From NCBI GenBank assembly GCA_034508935.3, contig CM067444.1:20018701-20082700 (forward strand): a DNA stretch of 64,000 nucleotides, in the 5' to 3' direction. Below are positions 34,216 to 45,511 of the stretch, in pieces. How positions within the stretch are numbered: the first letter of the stretch is position 1; every line of letters begins with the position of its first letter. Position numbers and translations under genes: made by a program. Below the pieces are notes generated by a model. It was not told the DNA's origin. It saw only the letters and a program-made list of their open reading frames with translations, and made no database searches. This DNA comes from Berghia stephanieae (Eukaryota; Mollusca; Gastropoda; Nudibranchia; Aeolidiidae).

Positions 34216-34440
34216 TAATCTGGACCAGATGCTAGAAATTAAATTTATAGACAAAAATATGAGATTTGGGTGTAATTTATGTTCGCCACGGTGGGAATAA
34301 ATAAATCCTGTTTCTTGCAGTGCAATAAACTCGAAGGTCATATTTCTTATCGTTTTATTTACAAATTCACTTTTTGGAGTACTATCCGTCTCAACATAAT
34401 ACCGTTTTTCAATCGGTTGGGTCACATATCCCTTTGTTCA
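34216..34440 (+). repeat. Diverged rep-F/foldback-E related segment
   Basis: Its right end, ctcaacataataccgttttt and gttgggtcacatat, resembles the end of rep-F (1809-1970 and 41648-41830). The left part is weakly similar. Confidence 0.4.
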
Positions 34441-34779
34441 CAGGCTGGAGTCCCTGCTGTTATTGTTTTAGATAACGCTCTGGTACATGATTTTAAAATG
34501 TCCCTAAATTTAATAATTTCTCTAGAAGAATACGTGTCGTGATACAATACATAGTGGCTGGTGAAAAAAAAATGTTTTTAATTTCTTAGAAAGGCTCAAG
34601 GTGATCATTTTTATTTTATTTTTGAAAATCAATTTTGGTGAGAGTCACAACCCACGCGCTTTGGTTGGACACTATAATTTGTTATTCATAGTCATTGCTA
34701 ATTGTCACTTCAAAAATTTCGAATCTATTAGATTTTTGTTTTACTATTTGTTTCTTTTGTGGGTTTCAAAAATTGTTAT

Positions 34780-34787
34780 TTAAAATT

Positions 34788-34818
<31 letters not shown>

Positions 34819-34870
34819 TTATTTATTTATTTATTTATATTTATTTATTTTATTTATTTATTTATTTTGT
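34780..34870. repeat. (TTTA)n microsatellite
   Basis: About 20 TTTA units with small interruptions. Confidence 0.95.
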
Positions 34871-34964
34871 GAAAACACTGCTTATACCACAGACCATGTT
34901 TATACCATGTTTGATTTTGTGGTAGAGTGACACAACAATACTCGAAATTGTTGAGCCAATTACA

Positions 34965-35059
34965 CCTGACATTCTTTTAATTCTATGTAGAGTTTTTAAT
35001 AATGTGATTTGTGTTTTTTTTCACGGTGTGGAATTAGAATTGTAGGCAGATGAACGGCA
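34965..35059 (+). repeat. Direct repeat X3, left copy
   Basis: taattctatgtagag ... gtaggcagatgaacgg recurs at 35419-35512. A SINE-B lies between the copies. Confidence 0.85.
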
Positions 35060-35061
35060 AT

Positions 35062-35367
35062 TGTGCGACTTTGTGGTCTAGTGGTATGACACTCGCTTTC
35101 GATCGGAAGGTCCTGGGTTCGAGCCTCGCTCGGCGCATAGTTGAGTCCTTAGAAAAGGCTGTTTACACACATTCTCTCACCGTACTCAGGTGTAAAATGA
35201 GTACCTGACGTTTAACAGCGTTGTCTCTGTCCGAAAAAAAAATTGTAATATCGCCTAACAGGCGTCATGTCTCTTTCTAAATGTTACCTGTTGCTGTTGG
35301 TTAGGGACCCCTTGTAAAGCGCTTTGAGCACGTTTAGTGGATATTGCGCTATATAAAAGCTCAAGTT
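35062..35367 (+). mobile_element. SINE-B copy, full length and well preserved
   Basis: tgtgcgactttgtggtctag head, ggtcctgggttcgagcctcg, aatgagtacctgacg centre and gcgctatataaaagctcaag end. Confidence 0.92.
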
Positions 35368-35418
35368 TCATCTAGGAAAAAAAAACACTTTAAGATATCG
35401 ATCGATATTTGAAGGACG

Positions 35419-35512
35419 CCTGACATAATTTAATTCTATGTGGAGTTGTTTAATAATGTGATTTGCGTTTTGCTCACAGTGTAGAATTGTAGGCAGATGA
35501 ACGGTAATTACA
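35419..35512 (+). repeat. Direct repeat X3, right copy
   Basis: Second copy of 34965-35059. An atatcgatcgatatttgaag fragment of MITE-M lies just before it. Confidence 0.85.
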
Positions 35513-35689
35513 GTTATCTGGGACGCGATAACCTAGTTTGAAATTCTTGTCATTCACGCCAGCCAGAAATCTTGACGCATTCTTTACTCAACCGGTTTGC
35601 CATGTATACGGCATACGGTATATTTCTTATACTATTTCTAGATCAGGAATTTTAGGCTTACTCGTATCGTTTCTTGAATGGAGCCGACC

Positions 35690-36000
35690 TATCATGACCT
35701 GTGACCTTTGAACCTAATCAAGCGAAAACCATGTCACAATGACAAGAGGTGGCTGGAACATACCATACCACCAATGGAACAGGTTGTTGTTGGTTTGTCG
35801 GCTCACTCGCTTCAGTGGCAAGACCGAGCAGTAGCGAGCCAGCCACGCAGTTCTTCTCCGTCTTGCTTATGATCACAGTACCAACCACCAGGGCTGGGAC
35901 ACACGACACCGCTACAATCACTGTCACATGCTATCATTTCGAAGAATGTACCACTCTGTCCTACTACCTGCTGAAACTGGAATTTAAGTAAGGAGTTCCT
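35690..36000. other. GC-richer segment, possible exon or unknown repeat
   Basis: Base composition is clearly higher in G+C than its surroundings and open frames overlap on both strands (80 residues on +, 69 on -). Neither has a domain I recognise, and clean splice sites are not obvious. I cannot tell an exon from repeat sequence here. Confidence 0.2.
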
Positions 36001-36568
36001 CCTTAAAACGTGTTACTCATTTCGATCTCGGACGTCGTTATTTTTTACTGTGGGTATTTGGATTATAATTGAGCAATATTGACTACCGTTTATTTCTTCA
36101 ATTTTATCGATTTCTATAGCCTGTGATTATGTTATGCAATGCTGTGACTGTGTTATTAATTTTATGCATCAGTGAATAGTGTGTATAGTGTAATATACAT
36201 AATTTTTTTATTCTACTAGTTGTGACATATGTATACATAATTATGTTGTGTAAATTGGAGTAATAGATATTGATATAGCATTAGGATATAAACGGATCAT
36301 TCTCAATCGAATATTTCAGCTAAGAAAACAGGCATGTCAAATTTATTCGCTTTTTGCATTGCTTACATAAAATTAATAATTTGCTTCAACTGATTATATT
36401 TCTAAACATTATTAAGTTATATTTCACTGGTTAAAAACATGCATTTACAATAGAAATAAGCTACGCTCTTTATAATAATGATTTAAACAGCACGCTTTAC
36501 ATTCGATTTACAGGAGAAGGTGTTGACACGTTCACATAAGACGATAAAATACATGCTTGCTTACAAAT
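36001..36568. other. Unassigned AT-rich sequence
   Basis: No gene or recognised repeat. Confidence 0.45.
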
Positions 36569-36569
36569 A

Positions 36570-36571
36570 AG

Positions 36572-36644
<73 letters not shown>

Positions 36645-36677
36645 TTTTTTTAATTTTTTTTTTTTTTTTTTTTTTTA
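36570..36677. repeat. (TA)n plus poly-T
   Basis: TA repeats to about 36627, then about 50 bases of near-pure T. Confidence 0.95.
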
Positions 36678-37400
36678 ACATAAATGAATTAAGAATTCGA
36701 CTGACATTGAATACAATTGCCATACATTATATTGAATACTCTCGTGGCACCGATAATGATTATGAACGATAAACTCATGTCATAGGAAATAAATATCCCA
36801 GCCTGGAATATTAACTTTCTTACAACAAACTTCATGTCAACTTGTCACTACTAATCGCCAGGTCATTCACTCTGTTACAATATTATTATATTATTATGCT
36901 AGGCCAGACCAAATCACGAGAGTAGTAGAAGTAGCCTAAATTATTCGTTACGTGTAAAATAACCACCCACTATATTATAATCGTGCTTTGACTCTCACTG
37001 AGTTCGTGGCGGTCTGGAGTTAAGTGTTTTGTATCTGGAATTGCGGATAAAAGCCAGGCCATAGCTGCTATTGGAAAACTTCCTAGACTGCCCCTCTATT
37101 GTTTGCCTCCCTGCTCAAGCAGGACAGGGACAGGGACAGTCAGTTGTGCCAGAAATAGCCCCAGTGGAAGGAGGACGGGCTGGTATTACGCCATTGAATG
37201 GCTTCAAATGGGATATCTTTTGTTTGGCTTAGGATATCGAATTCCAAGAAATTTGTGGTTTTGAAGAAACTGTCTATTTGTAGATTGTAGAAAAAGGTGA
37301 GGCCATGTTTAGTGTAATACTTTAACGGGTTTCTGTTTCTTCGTGTTCTGTTATATTAATTGATTTTTGCAATGCTTCAGGATTGGGATGATCTTAGTCG
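36678..37400. other. Unassigned sequence
   Basis: Includes a GC-richer patch at 37010-37200 with a triple ggacag/acaggg repeat (near 37125). No gene recognised. Confidence 0.4.
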
Positions 37401-37404
37401 TCGT

Positions 37405-37758
37405 CTTCTCTTCTTCTTTCTTCTTCTTCTTCTTCTTCTTCTTCTTCTTCTTCTTCTTCTTCTTCTTTTCTTGCTTCTTCTTCTTCTTCTTCTTCTCTTC
37501 TTCTTCTTCTTCTCTTCTTCTTCTTCTTCTTCTTCTCTTCTTCTTCTTCTTTCTGTCTTCTTCATCTTCTTCATCTTCTTCTTCTTCTTCTTCTTCTTCT
37601 TCTCTTCTTCTTCTTCTTCTTCTTCTTCTTCTTCTTCTTCTTTCTTCTTCTTCTTCTTCTTCTTCTTCTTCTTCTCTTCTCTTCTTCTTCTTCTTCTTCT
37701 TCTTCTTCTTCCTATTACTTTACTACTCGTACAACAACAACAACTACTACTACTACTG

Positions 37759-37821
<63 letters not shown>

Positions 37822-37915
37822 TTATTATTATTACTACTACCACTACTGCTGCTGCTGCTACTACTACTGCTACTACTACCACTACCACTACTGCTACTAT
37901 TACTACTGTTCTTGT
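37405..37915. repeat. (TTC)n followed by (TAC)n
   Basis: About 300 bases of TTC, then about 170 bases of ACT/TAC with GCT variants. The long poly-Leu, Ser, Phe and Tyr frames are artefacts. Confidence 0.95.
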
Positions 37916-38187
37916 GAGCTAATGCTAAAATTATTATGAATAATTATTTTCATGATCATCATCAATGTCGTCGTCGTTACCGTCTTCATCACTATCATCA
38001 TCGTCATCTGTATTATTAATAAAGTTTTTGCTTTGCGTTATTGACAATAATGCTGATTTGCATTACACATTATCAAGAGGGTAATAATGCAGTTCTATTT
38101 TATTTCTCTACAACATCTATACCCGCATCATGAATACATCCACCCCCCCCCCCCCATACAAGCGTCACTGTATTGTTTATTTATCCG

Positions 38188-38354
38188 CCGTGCACATATT
38201 TGCAGGTCTGATAACCGAACGCAATTATTAGCTTCATTTAACATATGTTGTAATGAACAAAACTTTGCGTTGGTTTGAGATAATTTCCATTCCAACACAG
38301 AGCCCATAACGATTTGGGCTGTCAGACCTGCATATAAGGACACGTCGAACCAAT
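38188..38354 (+). mobile_element. MITE-H copy, complete
   Basis: ccgtgcacatatttgcaggt at the left is mirrored by cagacctgcatataaggaca at the right. The interior has ttgtaatgaacaaaactttg. Confidence 0.8.
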
Positions 38355-38587
38355 CGATTTTGACAAAAGCAATCAGAACATCGGCGTTTAGATGTTTATT
38401 ATGCCTTTTTCTATAACATTGTCGCGTGACTGGAGACATTATAGCTAATTGAACTGTCGGGGAAAAGATATTGTTACATTTTCTATTTGTGAAGCCCATA
38501 TATTTATATTACATGATGTCCAACGAATATCTTTTTGATAATCGTAAATCTCTCTTTAAGAAAACTAGAATTGAGTTTTTATATAGA

Positions 38588-38680
38588 GCAATAATAATAA
38601 TAATAAAATAATATAATAATAATAATAATAATAATAATATAATAATAATAATAATAATAATAATATAATATAATAATAAT
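38588..38680. repeat. (AAT)n microsatellite inside a SINE-B-like tail
   Basis: AAT repeats preceded by gagtttttatatagagcaat (SINE-B tail start) and followed by catgctcaacgcgttttact. The repeat appears to have grown inside a SINE-B remnant. Confidence 0.7.
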
Positions 38681-38749
38681 CATGCTCAACGCGTTTTACT
38701 AGGGATCTAAATATTTAGAGCGCCAAGAACATGTTTGCACAAGGGCGGA

Positions 38750-38880
38750 TGGGATGATTGATTTTGTGATGATTGATGGATTGGGGATTGGAAGGATGTA
38801 TGGATGGATGAAAGGATTGAAGGATTGATAGATGAAAGGATGAATGAAAGGATTGAAGGATTGAGAGATGAAAGAATGGA
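38750..38880. repeat. Degenerate GGAT/GGATTGAA repeat
   Basis: Short related array preceding the main one at 39235. Confidence 0.8.
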
Positions 38881-39234
38881 TCGCATTGTTTATCGTATTG
38901 TTTAATAGCTAATAGGTTCTATAAACCGTTAAATGCTATGTAAGTTTTATGCATATTATATATACGATTTATGAATTATATAATTAGTTTACAACGTTAG
39001 TTAATTGATAATATCGAGAATTTAATTTCTAATACATAAATAAGTGTCATATTCAATATTCGTAGTATAATTTACTCTCTTTACGTTCATTTGGCATGTC
39101 CGACTTGTACATTCAGAGTTTCAAATAATTGTTATACAAAAGACCATAATGTCCAATGTCATGTTACATTATTCGTCAAATCAAATATAATGTTGATAAG
39201 ACTTTATCAATGGCATTCTTAAAACTATTAACTT

Positions 39235-40390
39235 GGATGGATGGATGGGGATTGATGGATGCAAGGACGGATGGGTGGAAGATTTGATGGGTGATGATTG
39301 ATGAAGGATGTATTGATGATGAATGAATATGAGGGATGGAGATGGATGATGGATATGGGGATTGATGGATCAAGACGATGGGTGGATCATGTGTGGATAG
39401 TGATGATGGATGGATGGAGGATGTATTGGGATTGATGAGGAGATGGAGAGGATGGATTGTGATGCAAGACGGATTGGAAGGATGTGACATGCAGGTAATT
39501 GATGTAGGTGGATCGATGTGTTAGATAGGTGAATGAATGGATGGATGGAAGGATGTATTGGGGGATTGATGAATGGAAGGATGGATGGATGGGGATGATA
39601 GGGATGATGGATGCAAGGACGATGGGTGGATCGATGTGTTGGATAGGTGAATGAATGGATGGATGGAAGGATGTATTGGGGGATTGATGAATGGAAGGAT
39701 GGATGGATGTGGATGGATAGGGATAGATGGATGCAAGGAAGATGGGTGGAGATTGTTGGATAGGTGAATGAATGGATGGATGGAAGGATGTATGGGGATT
39801 GATGATGGAAGGATGGATGGAGGATGGATGGATGGATGGATGGATGGATGGATGGATGGGGGATTGATGGATGCAGGAGGATGGGTGGATCGATGTGTTA
39901 GATAGGTGAATGAATGGATGGATGGAAGGATGTATTGGGGATTGGATGGAAGGATGATGGAGGATGGATTGATGATGGATGGGGATTGATGGATGCAAGG
40001 ACGGATAGGTGGAGATGTGTTGATAGGGATATGAATGGTGGATGGAAGGATGTATTGGTGGATTGATGATGGAAGGATGGATGGTGTATAGATGGATCGG
40101 TGGATGTGGTGGATGAAATATTGATGGATGAAGGATTATGGATGGATATCTTGATTGAGGTAGGAGAATGGATGGCGGGAAGATGGATTGGTGGACTTAG
40201 AATGGAGTGATTGATGGACACAAGGATGGATGATGATGAAGGATTGACAGATGGACAGATGGATGAGAGGTTTGATGATAGCTGGATAGCGGATTATTGA
40301 TTAATGAATAGATTAATGAAGGAAGGAGGGATAGGAGGATTGGTGGATGAATGAAGAGAATAGCGAAGGAAGGAAGGATGGATGAATGCC
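39235..40390. repeat. Degenerate (GGAT)n array with a longer superimposed period
   Basis: Over 1.1 kb of GGATGGAT-like DNA. A block containing ataggtgaatgaatggatgg recurs near 39525, 39643, 39760 and 39902, i.e. about every 115-140 bases. Ser-Ile-His-Pro readings on the - strand are artefacts. Confidence 0.9.
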
Positions 40391-40819
40391 AGACAAAATT
40401 ATCTGCCTTTCACGTCATGAATAATATTCACAATTTTAACAATTCAAAAATCGTTGTAAGCTCACGAGACACACACCATACCACAGTAATGGGTTGGAAT
40501 GATTTCGATGCTCAAAATTTGAAGTCATAGTAAAAAAAATATATGAACTGTGTTCAGTTTTAAGTAACATTGAGGACCTCAACATTACAGAAAGTTTCGT
40601 GAAATGAGGAAACTAAAAAAATAAAAATAAAATAAAAAATAAAATTTCTGACATTTTTAACATTGAATTAAGTGTTGTTGTTTTTTTCGGACGCTTCAAA
40701 CCCTCCATGTATCAGCGTATAGCGATGGCTCACAACATAGCGTATTCAAGATGGCTTAAGTCTAAGCACTCCTTACTGCAGTTTGGTCAAAATTGTCGTA
40801 TTTTCGCGGACTTTTTGCA
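40391..40819. other. Unassigned sequence
   Basis: No gene or recognised repeat. Confidence 0.45.
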
Positions 40820-40912
40820 GGTATGAGAATTTTTGATAATAATGAGGGTTATATTAATCGATCGAGATTTGATGGACGAGTTTTCTGACAAAAAGTTCAA
40901 TTCGTCGATTTA
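40820..40912 (-). mobile_element. MITE-M half-element
   Basis: gagaatttttgataa, then attaatcgatcgagatttga and acgagttttctgac match the right half of MITE-M. Confidence 0.6.
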
Positions 40913-40966
40913 TTTTACAGCGTTCGACGAAAAAGGGGACGGAGAAGAGGGGTGGGTGTTTGGGGT

Positions 40967-40999
40967 TTGGGGGGGGGGGGGGGGGGGGGGGGTGGGGGG
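40967..40999. repeat. Poly-G run
   Basis: About 30 G with one T. Length uncertain in the assembly. Confidence 0.9.
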
Positions 41000-41139
41000 G
41001 ATTTATATTTTGAGACCCGATCAACGTATCACTTATTATTTACACGTTATTGGCGATTGAAGGCTTTGGCCCACTGTGCGAGCCTGGCCTCGCCTGCTTT
41101 TATTGACATTTCGTGGGTGGACCTGGAATAAGAATGTAT

Positions 41140-41240
41140 TTACGTATGTATGTATGTGTTTGTATGTGTGTGTGTTGTATGTATGTATGTATGTATGTAT
41201 GTATGTATGTATGTATGTATGTATGTGTTGTATGTTGTAT
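41140..41240. repeat. (TATG)n microsatellite
   Basis: About 20 TATG units flanked by TGTG-rich DNA. Confidence 0.95.
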
Positions 41241-41647
41241 GTTTGTAGTGTGTGTGTGTGTGTCGTTAGTGTGTTTAAGTGTGTATGGGTGTGTTTGTAT
41301 TTATAGCTGTCAAACAAGGGCAATGATTGAGTTATCGGTTCATTAAGTTATTTGTTTAATCGATATTTCATATCGATTAACTACCAATCAACGACTCATT
41401 TCGGATCACAGAATTCTCCCATTTTGGGCAAGCAGGGGGCAATCGGATACCCTAGATAATGGTAGTCGCAAATATCAATATCGACATGTTGAGATGAAAC
41501 CACTTTAACTCACTCAACCCTAACACCGACTATATCCGTAGTTTACCCGGTTACTTTCACTCCAAGCCTTTTTGTGACCCTTCGCCTCAAAACCGTATTA
41601 AGTCGGGTTGGTTAAGATGTTGAAAATTTAATTTCTAACCAGAAATA

Positions 41648-41830
41648 TCAGACTTGTGTTGAGTTTGTATGTTTTATTGAGGTGAATGATACATATTTTA
41701 GGGTGCTAATGCCAACAATTTATATTTTTTGACCAGTTTCACATTTAATTCGGCTTTTAAGCATATTCGTTCCGACATAATACCGTTTTGAAGTGATGGG
41801 TCACATTTATTAGATTTTTCTGAGACAAAT
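41648..41830 (+). repeat. rep-F segment within foldback-E
   Basis: Matches 1809-1970. It has no counterpart in the right arm, so it is either an insertion or a part the right arm has lost. Confidence 0.65.
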
Positions 41831-41966
41831 TTAAGCGTAGTATCACAGGTAATATTATAAATTTTTACACGTTAATGATAGTTGAATAAAACTATCTATG
41901 TACATTTCATTTTTAATACATTTTTTCCCATTTTGAAAAGTATAAAAATCTCTATCACTGAATGAG

Positions 41967-42241
41967 TTAACCCGTTAACTGCCATTCACTGGCCTACACG
42001 CATTTTAAAAATTTGGCCGGAAAACTCGTCCTTTGAATATTGATTGATTGAAATAACTTTCGTCTAGGCAAAAAAAAATCCCTCAAACCTGGGACCTCGT
42101 AGGTCTGCCTTGAATCCCAGGTTTGAGATTTTTTGGCAAGATGAAGAAGGTTTTTTTAATCTATTGATATTGAAAGGAGGAGACTACTGGCCCTAATTTT
42201 TAAATACGCGTTTTCCAGAGTATGGGCAGTTAAATGGTTAA
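41967..42241. mobile_element. MITE-M copy, complete
   Basis: TTAA, cccgttaactgccattc; left half gccggaaaactcgtcctttg and ctcaaacctgggacct; mirrored right half tcccaggtttgagat ... agtatgggcagttaaatgg, TTAA. It lies exactly at the symmetry centre of foldback-E. Confidence 0.85.
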
Positions 42242-42434
42242 CTCACTCAATCCTAGGATTTTTGCTACTTTTCAAAATTGGAAAGAATGTATTAAAAATG
42301 AGCATGTACATAGATAGTTTTATTCAACTATCAACAACATGCAAAAACTAAACACATTAGCTTTGATACTCCCCTAAAATTTGTCTCAGAAAAATGTAAT
42401 AAATAGGCATGGTACCCCGGGTAAACTAAAATAT

Positions 42435-42724
42435 TGAGCTTTATATAGAGCAATATCCACTAAATGTGCTCAAAGCGTTACAAGGGGTCAACAGCAACAT
42501 TTAACATGTAGGACAGGATATGACGCCTGTTAGGCGATATTACAATTTTTCGGACAAAGACAACGCTGTTAACGGCCACGTACTCATTTTACACTGAGTG
42601 CGGTGAGAGAATGTGAGTAAAGAGACCTTATCAAGGACTCAACTATGCGCCGAGCGCGAGTCTCGAACCCAGGACCTTCCGATCCGAAAGCGAGTGTCAT
42701 ACCACTAGACCACATAGCCACACA
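42435..42724 (-). mobile_element. SINE-B copy inside foldback-E
   Basis: Complete element, from gagctttatatagagcaata to ctagaccacatagccacac. It separates two pieces of the right arm of foldback-E (gggtaaact and acggatatag). Confidence 0.92.
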
Positions 42725-42761
42725 ACTACGGATATAGTCGGTGTTTGGCTTAACTGATTAA

Positions 42762-42835
42762 ATAAGGCCCGAAATAGATAATCAATAGGCACAGCTCAAG
42801 TTTTGATGTAAATTCAACACATTCATAATTATTGA
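42762..42835 (+). repeat. Direct repeat X4, left copy
   Basis: ggcccgaaatagataatcaa ... ttcaacacattcataattat recurs at 43152-43262, with a SINE-B between. Confidence 0.85.
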
Positions 42836-42837
42836 AT

Positions 42838-43112
42838 GTAGTCTATGTGGTCTAGTGGTATGACGATCACTTTCGGATAGGAAGATCCAGGGTTCGAACC
42901 TCGCTCGGTGCATAGTTGAGTCATTGGAAAATACTTTTTATCACATTCTCTCACCGTACTAAGGTTTAAAATGAGTACCTGGCCGTTAACAGCGTTGTAT
43001 CTGTCGGAGAAAATTTTTTTTGTATTATCGCCTAACAGGCGTCATGTCTCGTTCTACATGTTACGCGGTGTTGTTGATCAGGGACCATTTGTAAAGCGCT
43101 TTGAGCACTTTG
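42838..43112 (+). mobile_element. SINE-B copy, tail slightly short
   Basis: ctatgtggtctagtggtatg head through ttgtaaagcgctttgagcac. The last part of the tail is missing. Confidence 0.88.
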
Positions 43113-43151
43113 GCCCAATGTTTAAATACGTGTATGGGCAGTTAGCTGGTT

Positions 43152-43262
43152 AAATAAGGAAAACATAACTCTCCGAGGTGGTCGATTTGGGCCCGAAATA
43201 GATAATCAATTGGTACCGCTCAGGCTTTGATGTAATTTCAACACATTCATAATTATTGATAT
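43152..43262 (+). repeat. Direct repeat X4, right copy
   Basis: Contains the 42762-42835 sequence plus about 30 extra bases (aacataactctccgaggtgg). Confidence 0.8.
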
Positions 43263-43276
43263 TGTTGTATTGTTGA

Positions 43277-43683
43277 TTAACCCCTATCCTTGCCAACTAT
43301 AGGAAAATGGTCACACCCGTTACGATACAACCAACATTTTTCTGACTCAGATTTTTGGGTTTTTTAAAATCACAATATTTAAAGAAAAGGTGAAACTGAA
43401 TGTAAGTTTCAATTTAATTACAAAAACTGATCAAGTGAACGTTTCGAGTTTCCCCTTTATAAACAAAACAGGATGAAGGAAACACTACAGATGAATGAGA
43501 TAAATATATTGTTATATTTACAAGAACTTAATACTGTTTTGTAACTCTTGTTTTGGTCTACAAAATTATGTATATCATGGACTTTTTGCGCTTAAATTTG
43601 AGTTTAAAAATTCAATTTATGTGTTGGGTAGGTATGAGATTTTAGTAAAAAGAGTTGAGAATTGTCGGTAAGGATAGAGTTAA
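43277..43683 (+). mobile_element. MITE-K copy with a foldback-I piece inside
   Basis: Left end ttaacccctatccttgccaa, right end cggtaaggatagagttaa. The interior is interrupted at about 43390-43505 by foldback-I sequence (gtttcgagtttccccttt). Confidence 0.8.
43390..43505 (+). mobile_element. Foldback-I fragment nested in MITE-K
   Basis: gtgaaactgaatgtaagttt through acaggatgaaggaaac. Left-arm and loop sequence only. Confidence 0.7.
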
Positions 43684-43753
43684 ATGGTGTTGAATATCCA
43701 TGATAAGAAAGATAGATTTCTTTTGATCAATCAATACGGAATAAATCTGCATA

Positions 43754-44040
43754 TTAACCCCCTTCTTACCACCCATAGGAAAATCGTCACATTTGTTACG
43801 ATGCAGCCATCATATTTGTCATACTAATTTCTTTTGTACATCATAATATTTAAACAAAAATTATTGCTATAGTTAAAGTATATTAACACTGTGATGAAGA
43901 GCTCATTTAGCCAAAAAACATATGTATAGGGGTAATAGCAAGAACTAAAAGGTTTTGTGTTTGAGTGAAATAAATCTATTTTTGTATAGGTTGGGTGTGA
44001 AGTTATGGGGAAAATCCGGAAAACGGCGTAAGAGAGAAAG
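43754..44040 (+). mobile_element. MITE-K copy, right end lost to (GA)n
   Basis: ttaacccccttcttaccacc, then ggaaaatcgtcacatttgtt ... gtataggttgggtgtgaag. The right terminus is replaced by a GA microsatellite. Confidence 0.75.
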
Positions 44041-44042
44041 GA

Positions 44043-44102
<60 letters not shown>
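44041..44102. repeat. (GA)n microsatellite
   Basis: About 30 GA units with one break. Confidence 0.95.
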
Positions 44103-44106
<4 letters not shown>

Positions 44107-44204
44107 TACTGCACTACATGTGTGGATTTGTTGTATTGTGGTATTATGTCATTCATCTTTAGGTCACTGGTTGAGTCCTAGAAAATAAAGTCCTGGGGGA
44201 AAAA

Positions 44205-44504
44205 ATGAGTTTTTTGTATAGTGCAATATCCACTAAACGTGCTCAAAGCGCTTTACAAGGGTTCCCTGGTCAACAGCAACATTTAACATGCAGGACGGGA
44301 CATAACGCCTGTAAGGCGATATTACAATTTTTCGGACAAAGACAACGCTGTTAACGGCCAGGTACTCATTTTACACCTGAGTACGGTGAGAGAATGTGAG
44401 TAAAGAACCTTTTCCAAGGCTCAACTATGCGCCGAGCGCGAGGCTCGAACCCAGGACCTTCCGATCCGAAAGCGAGTGTCATACCACTAGATCACATAGC
44501 CGAA
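44205..44504 (-). mobile_element. SINE-B copy, full length
   Basis: gagttttttgtatagtgcaa to ctagatcacatagccga. Well preserved. Confidence 0.9.
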
Positions 44505-44770
44505 AAGGCTCTGAACTCCCATTTGTTTCACCACACTTAGGTGTAAAATAAGTATTTATCCGGTAACAGTGTTGTTGTCTCTGTCGATAAATAAGTATAA
44601 GAAGGGTTGAGTACTTGGCCGTTTACAGCGTTGTCTGTGGGGAAAAAAATGTAACATAGTCTAAAAAGTGTCATATCTCGTTCTACATGTTGCTGTTAGT
44701 CAGGGACCCTTTGTATAGCGCTTTGAACACGTTTAGTGGATATTGACTATTTAAAAGCTGAAGTTTAAAA
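44505..44770 (+). mobile_element. SINE-B, head-less, opposite orientation
   Basis: aaaaggctctgaactcccat, gtgtaaaataagtatttatc, then acagcgttgtctg ... gtttagtggatattgac and the tail. It adjoins the preceding - strand copy head to head and has an internal partial duplication. Confidence 0.7.
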
Positions 44771-44809
44771 AAGAAATAGCGATTTTGTTGGCTTGGGATC
44801 TGTGAAAAA

Positions 44810-44930
44810 ATGTAACATAGTCTAAAAAGTGTCATCTCTCGTTCTACATGTTGCTGTTAGTCAGGGACCCTTTGTAAAGCGCTTTGAACACGTTTAGAGG
44901 ATATTGCTCTATAGAAAAGTATGCAGATGA
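44810..44930 (+). mobile_element. SINE-B 3' part, tandem copy
   Basis: aaatgtaacatagtctaaaa through gctttgaacacgtttagagg repeats 44650-44760 about 165 bases later. Confidence 0.75.
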
Positions 44931-45095
44931 CGTCACTCAGGCCTTGTTATTGTTTTGCCATCCGGGTTTATGAGTTTTCTCACTAAACTATATTAACCAG
45001 ACTATAAAAGTTCATGGTACACAGAGTTTGTGTGTTGGTCCGTTATACTCGGATGGCAATGTTGTGAACTCCTTGGCCAAGCGCATTCTATCTAT
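44931..45095 (-). repeat. Dispersed repeat rep-G, copy 3
   Basis: Inverse of 16780-16965: gcagatgacgtcactcaggc to gaactccttggccaagcgca. Confidence 0.7.
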
Positions 45096-45104
45096 AGAAA
45101 AGCT

Positions 45105-45200
45105 CCAAAAAAAAATAGCGATGCTGTTGCTTGGGATCTCTTGTAAAGATCTTTGAGCCATTTAGTGAATACGTTCGGTGTTAAAGCTCATACTGTAGTT
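45105..45200 (+). mobile_element. SINE-B tail fragment
   Basis: aatagcgatgctgttgcttg then aaagatctttgagccattta, like the tail at 44780-44900. Confidence 0.5.
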
Positions 45201-45299
45201 TTAGATTACAAAGCTGCCAAGCAATGCCTCTAGCTTTACACGTGTAGAAAGTACAGTATGGACAATCATTCAGGAAGCTTATTGATCAAATAAATGTTA

Positions 45300-45480
45300 T
45301 AGTTTGTTTTACAACTCCCTTACATTGGTTGCCAGTGTCCACTGGAAGGTCAGATTGTCTGAACTCCCATGAACCCGCATTACTCTCTGTGACTAACCAA
45401 CTCATAAAGAGGTTAGCTCGACCCTGTTGTGCACTCAACCGTGAAGATGGAGTGTTGATTAAAGGGCTTCTTGCATATTT
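45300..45480 (+). mobile_element. Possible LINE reverse-transcriptase C-terminal scrap
   Basis: The frame reads Leu-His-Trp-Leu-Pro-Val at about 45323-45340, a motif common near the end of reverse-transcriptase ORFs in CR1/L2-like LINEs. Downstream the frame stays open to about 45511 but without further family motifs I can name. Only a short relic if real. Confidence 0.3.
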
Positions 45481-45511
45481 TTACAGGAATATTGAATATT
45501 ATCACTCAATG

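Larger units (their letters stand above)
41515..42761. mobile_element. Foldback-E, containing MITE-M and SINE-B insertions
   Basis: The outer ends caccgactatatccgtag (41532) and ctacggatatagtcggtg (42725) are inverted, with TTAA at each extreme. Inner arms 41820-41960 and 42245-42400 are also inverted (tttttctgagacaaattt against aaatttgtctcagaaaaa). A MITE-M sits at the centre and a SINE-B in the right arm. Confidence 0.75.

Noticed and set aside
35718-35991. Frames on both strands in a GC-richer patch
   Set aside because: Neither strand shows a recognisable domain or clear splice sites, so I did not call a gene.
37360-37939. Two overlapping frames of 185 and 190 residues rich in Leu, Ser, Phe and Tyr
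   Set aside because: Overlap the TTC/TAC microsatellite entirely.
39387-40221. Ser-Ile-His-Pro repeat proteins on the - strand
   Set aside because: Translation of the degenerate GGAT array; frame and period follow the DNA repeat.
40967-40999. G-quadruplex regulatory element
   Set aside because: An uninterrupted G run can form one, but nothing nearby suggests function, and similar C/G runs occur throughout (6642, 49198, 61700).
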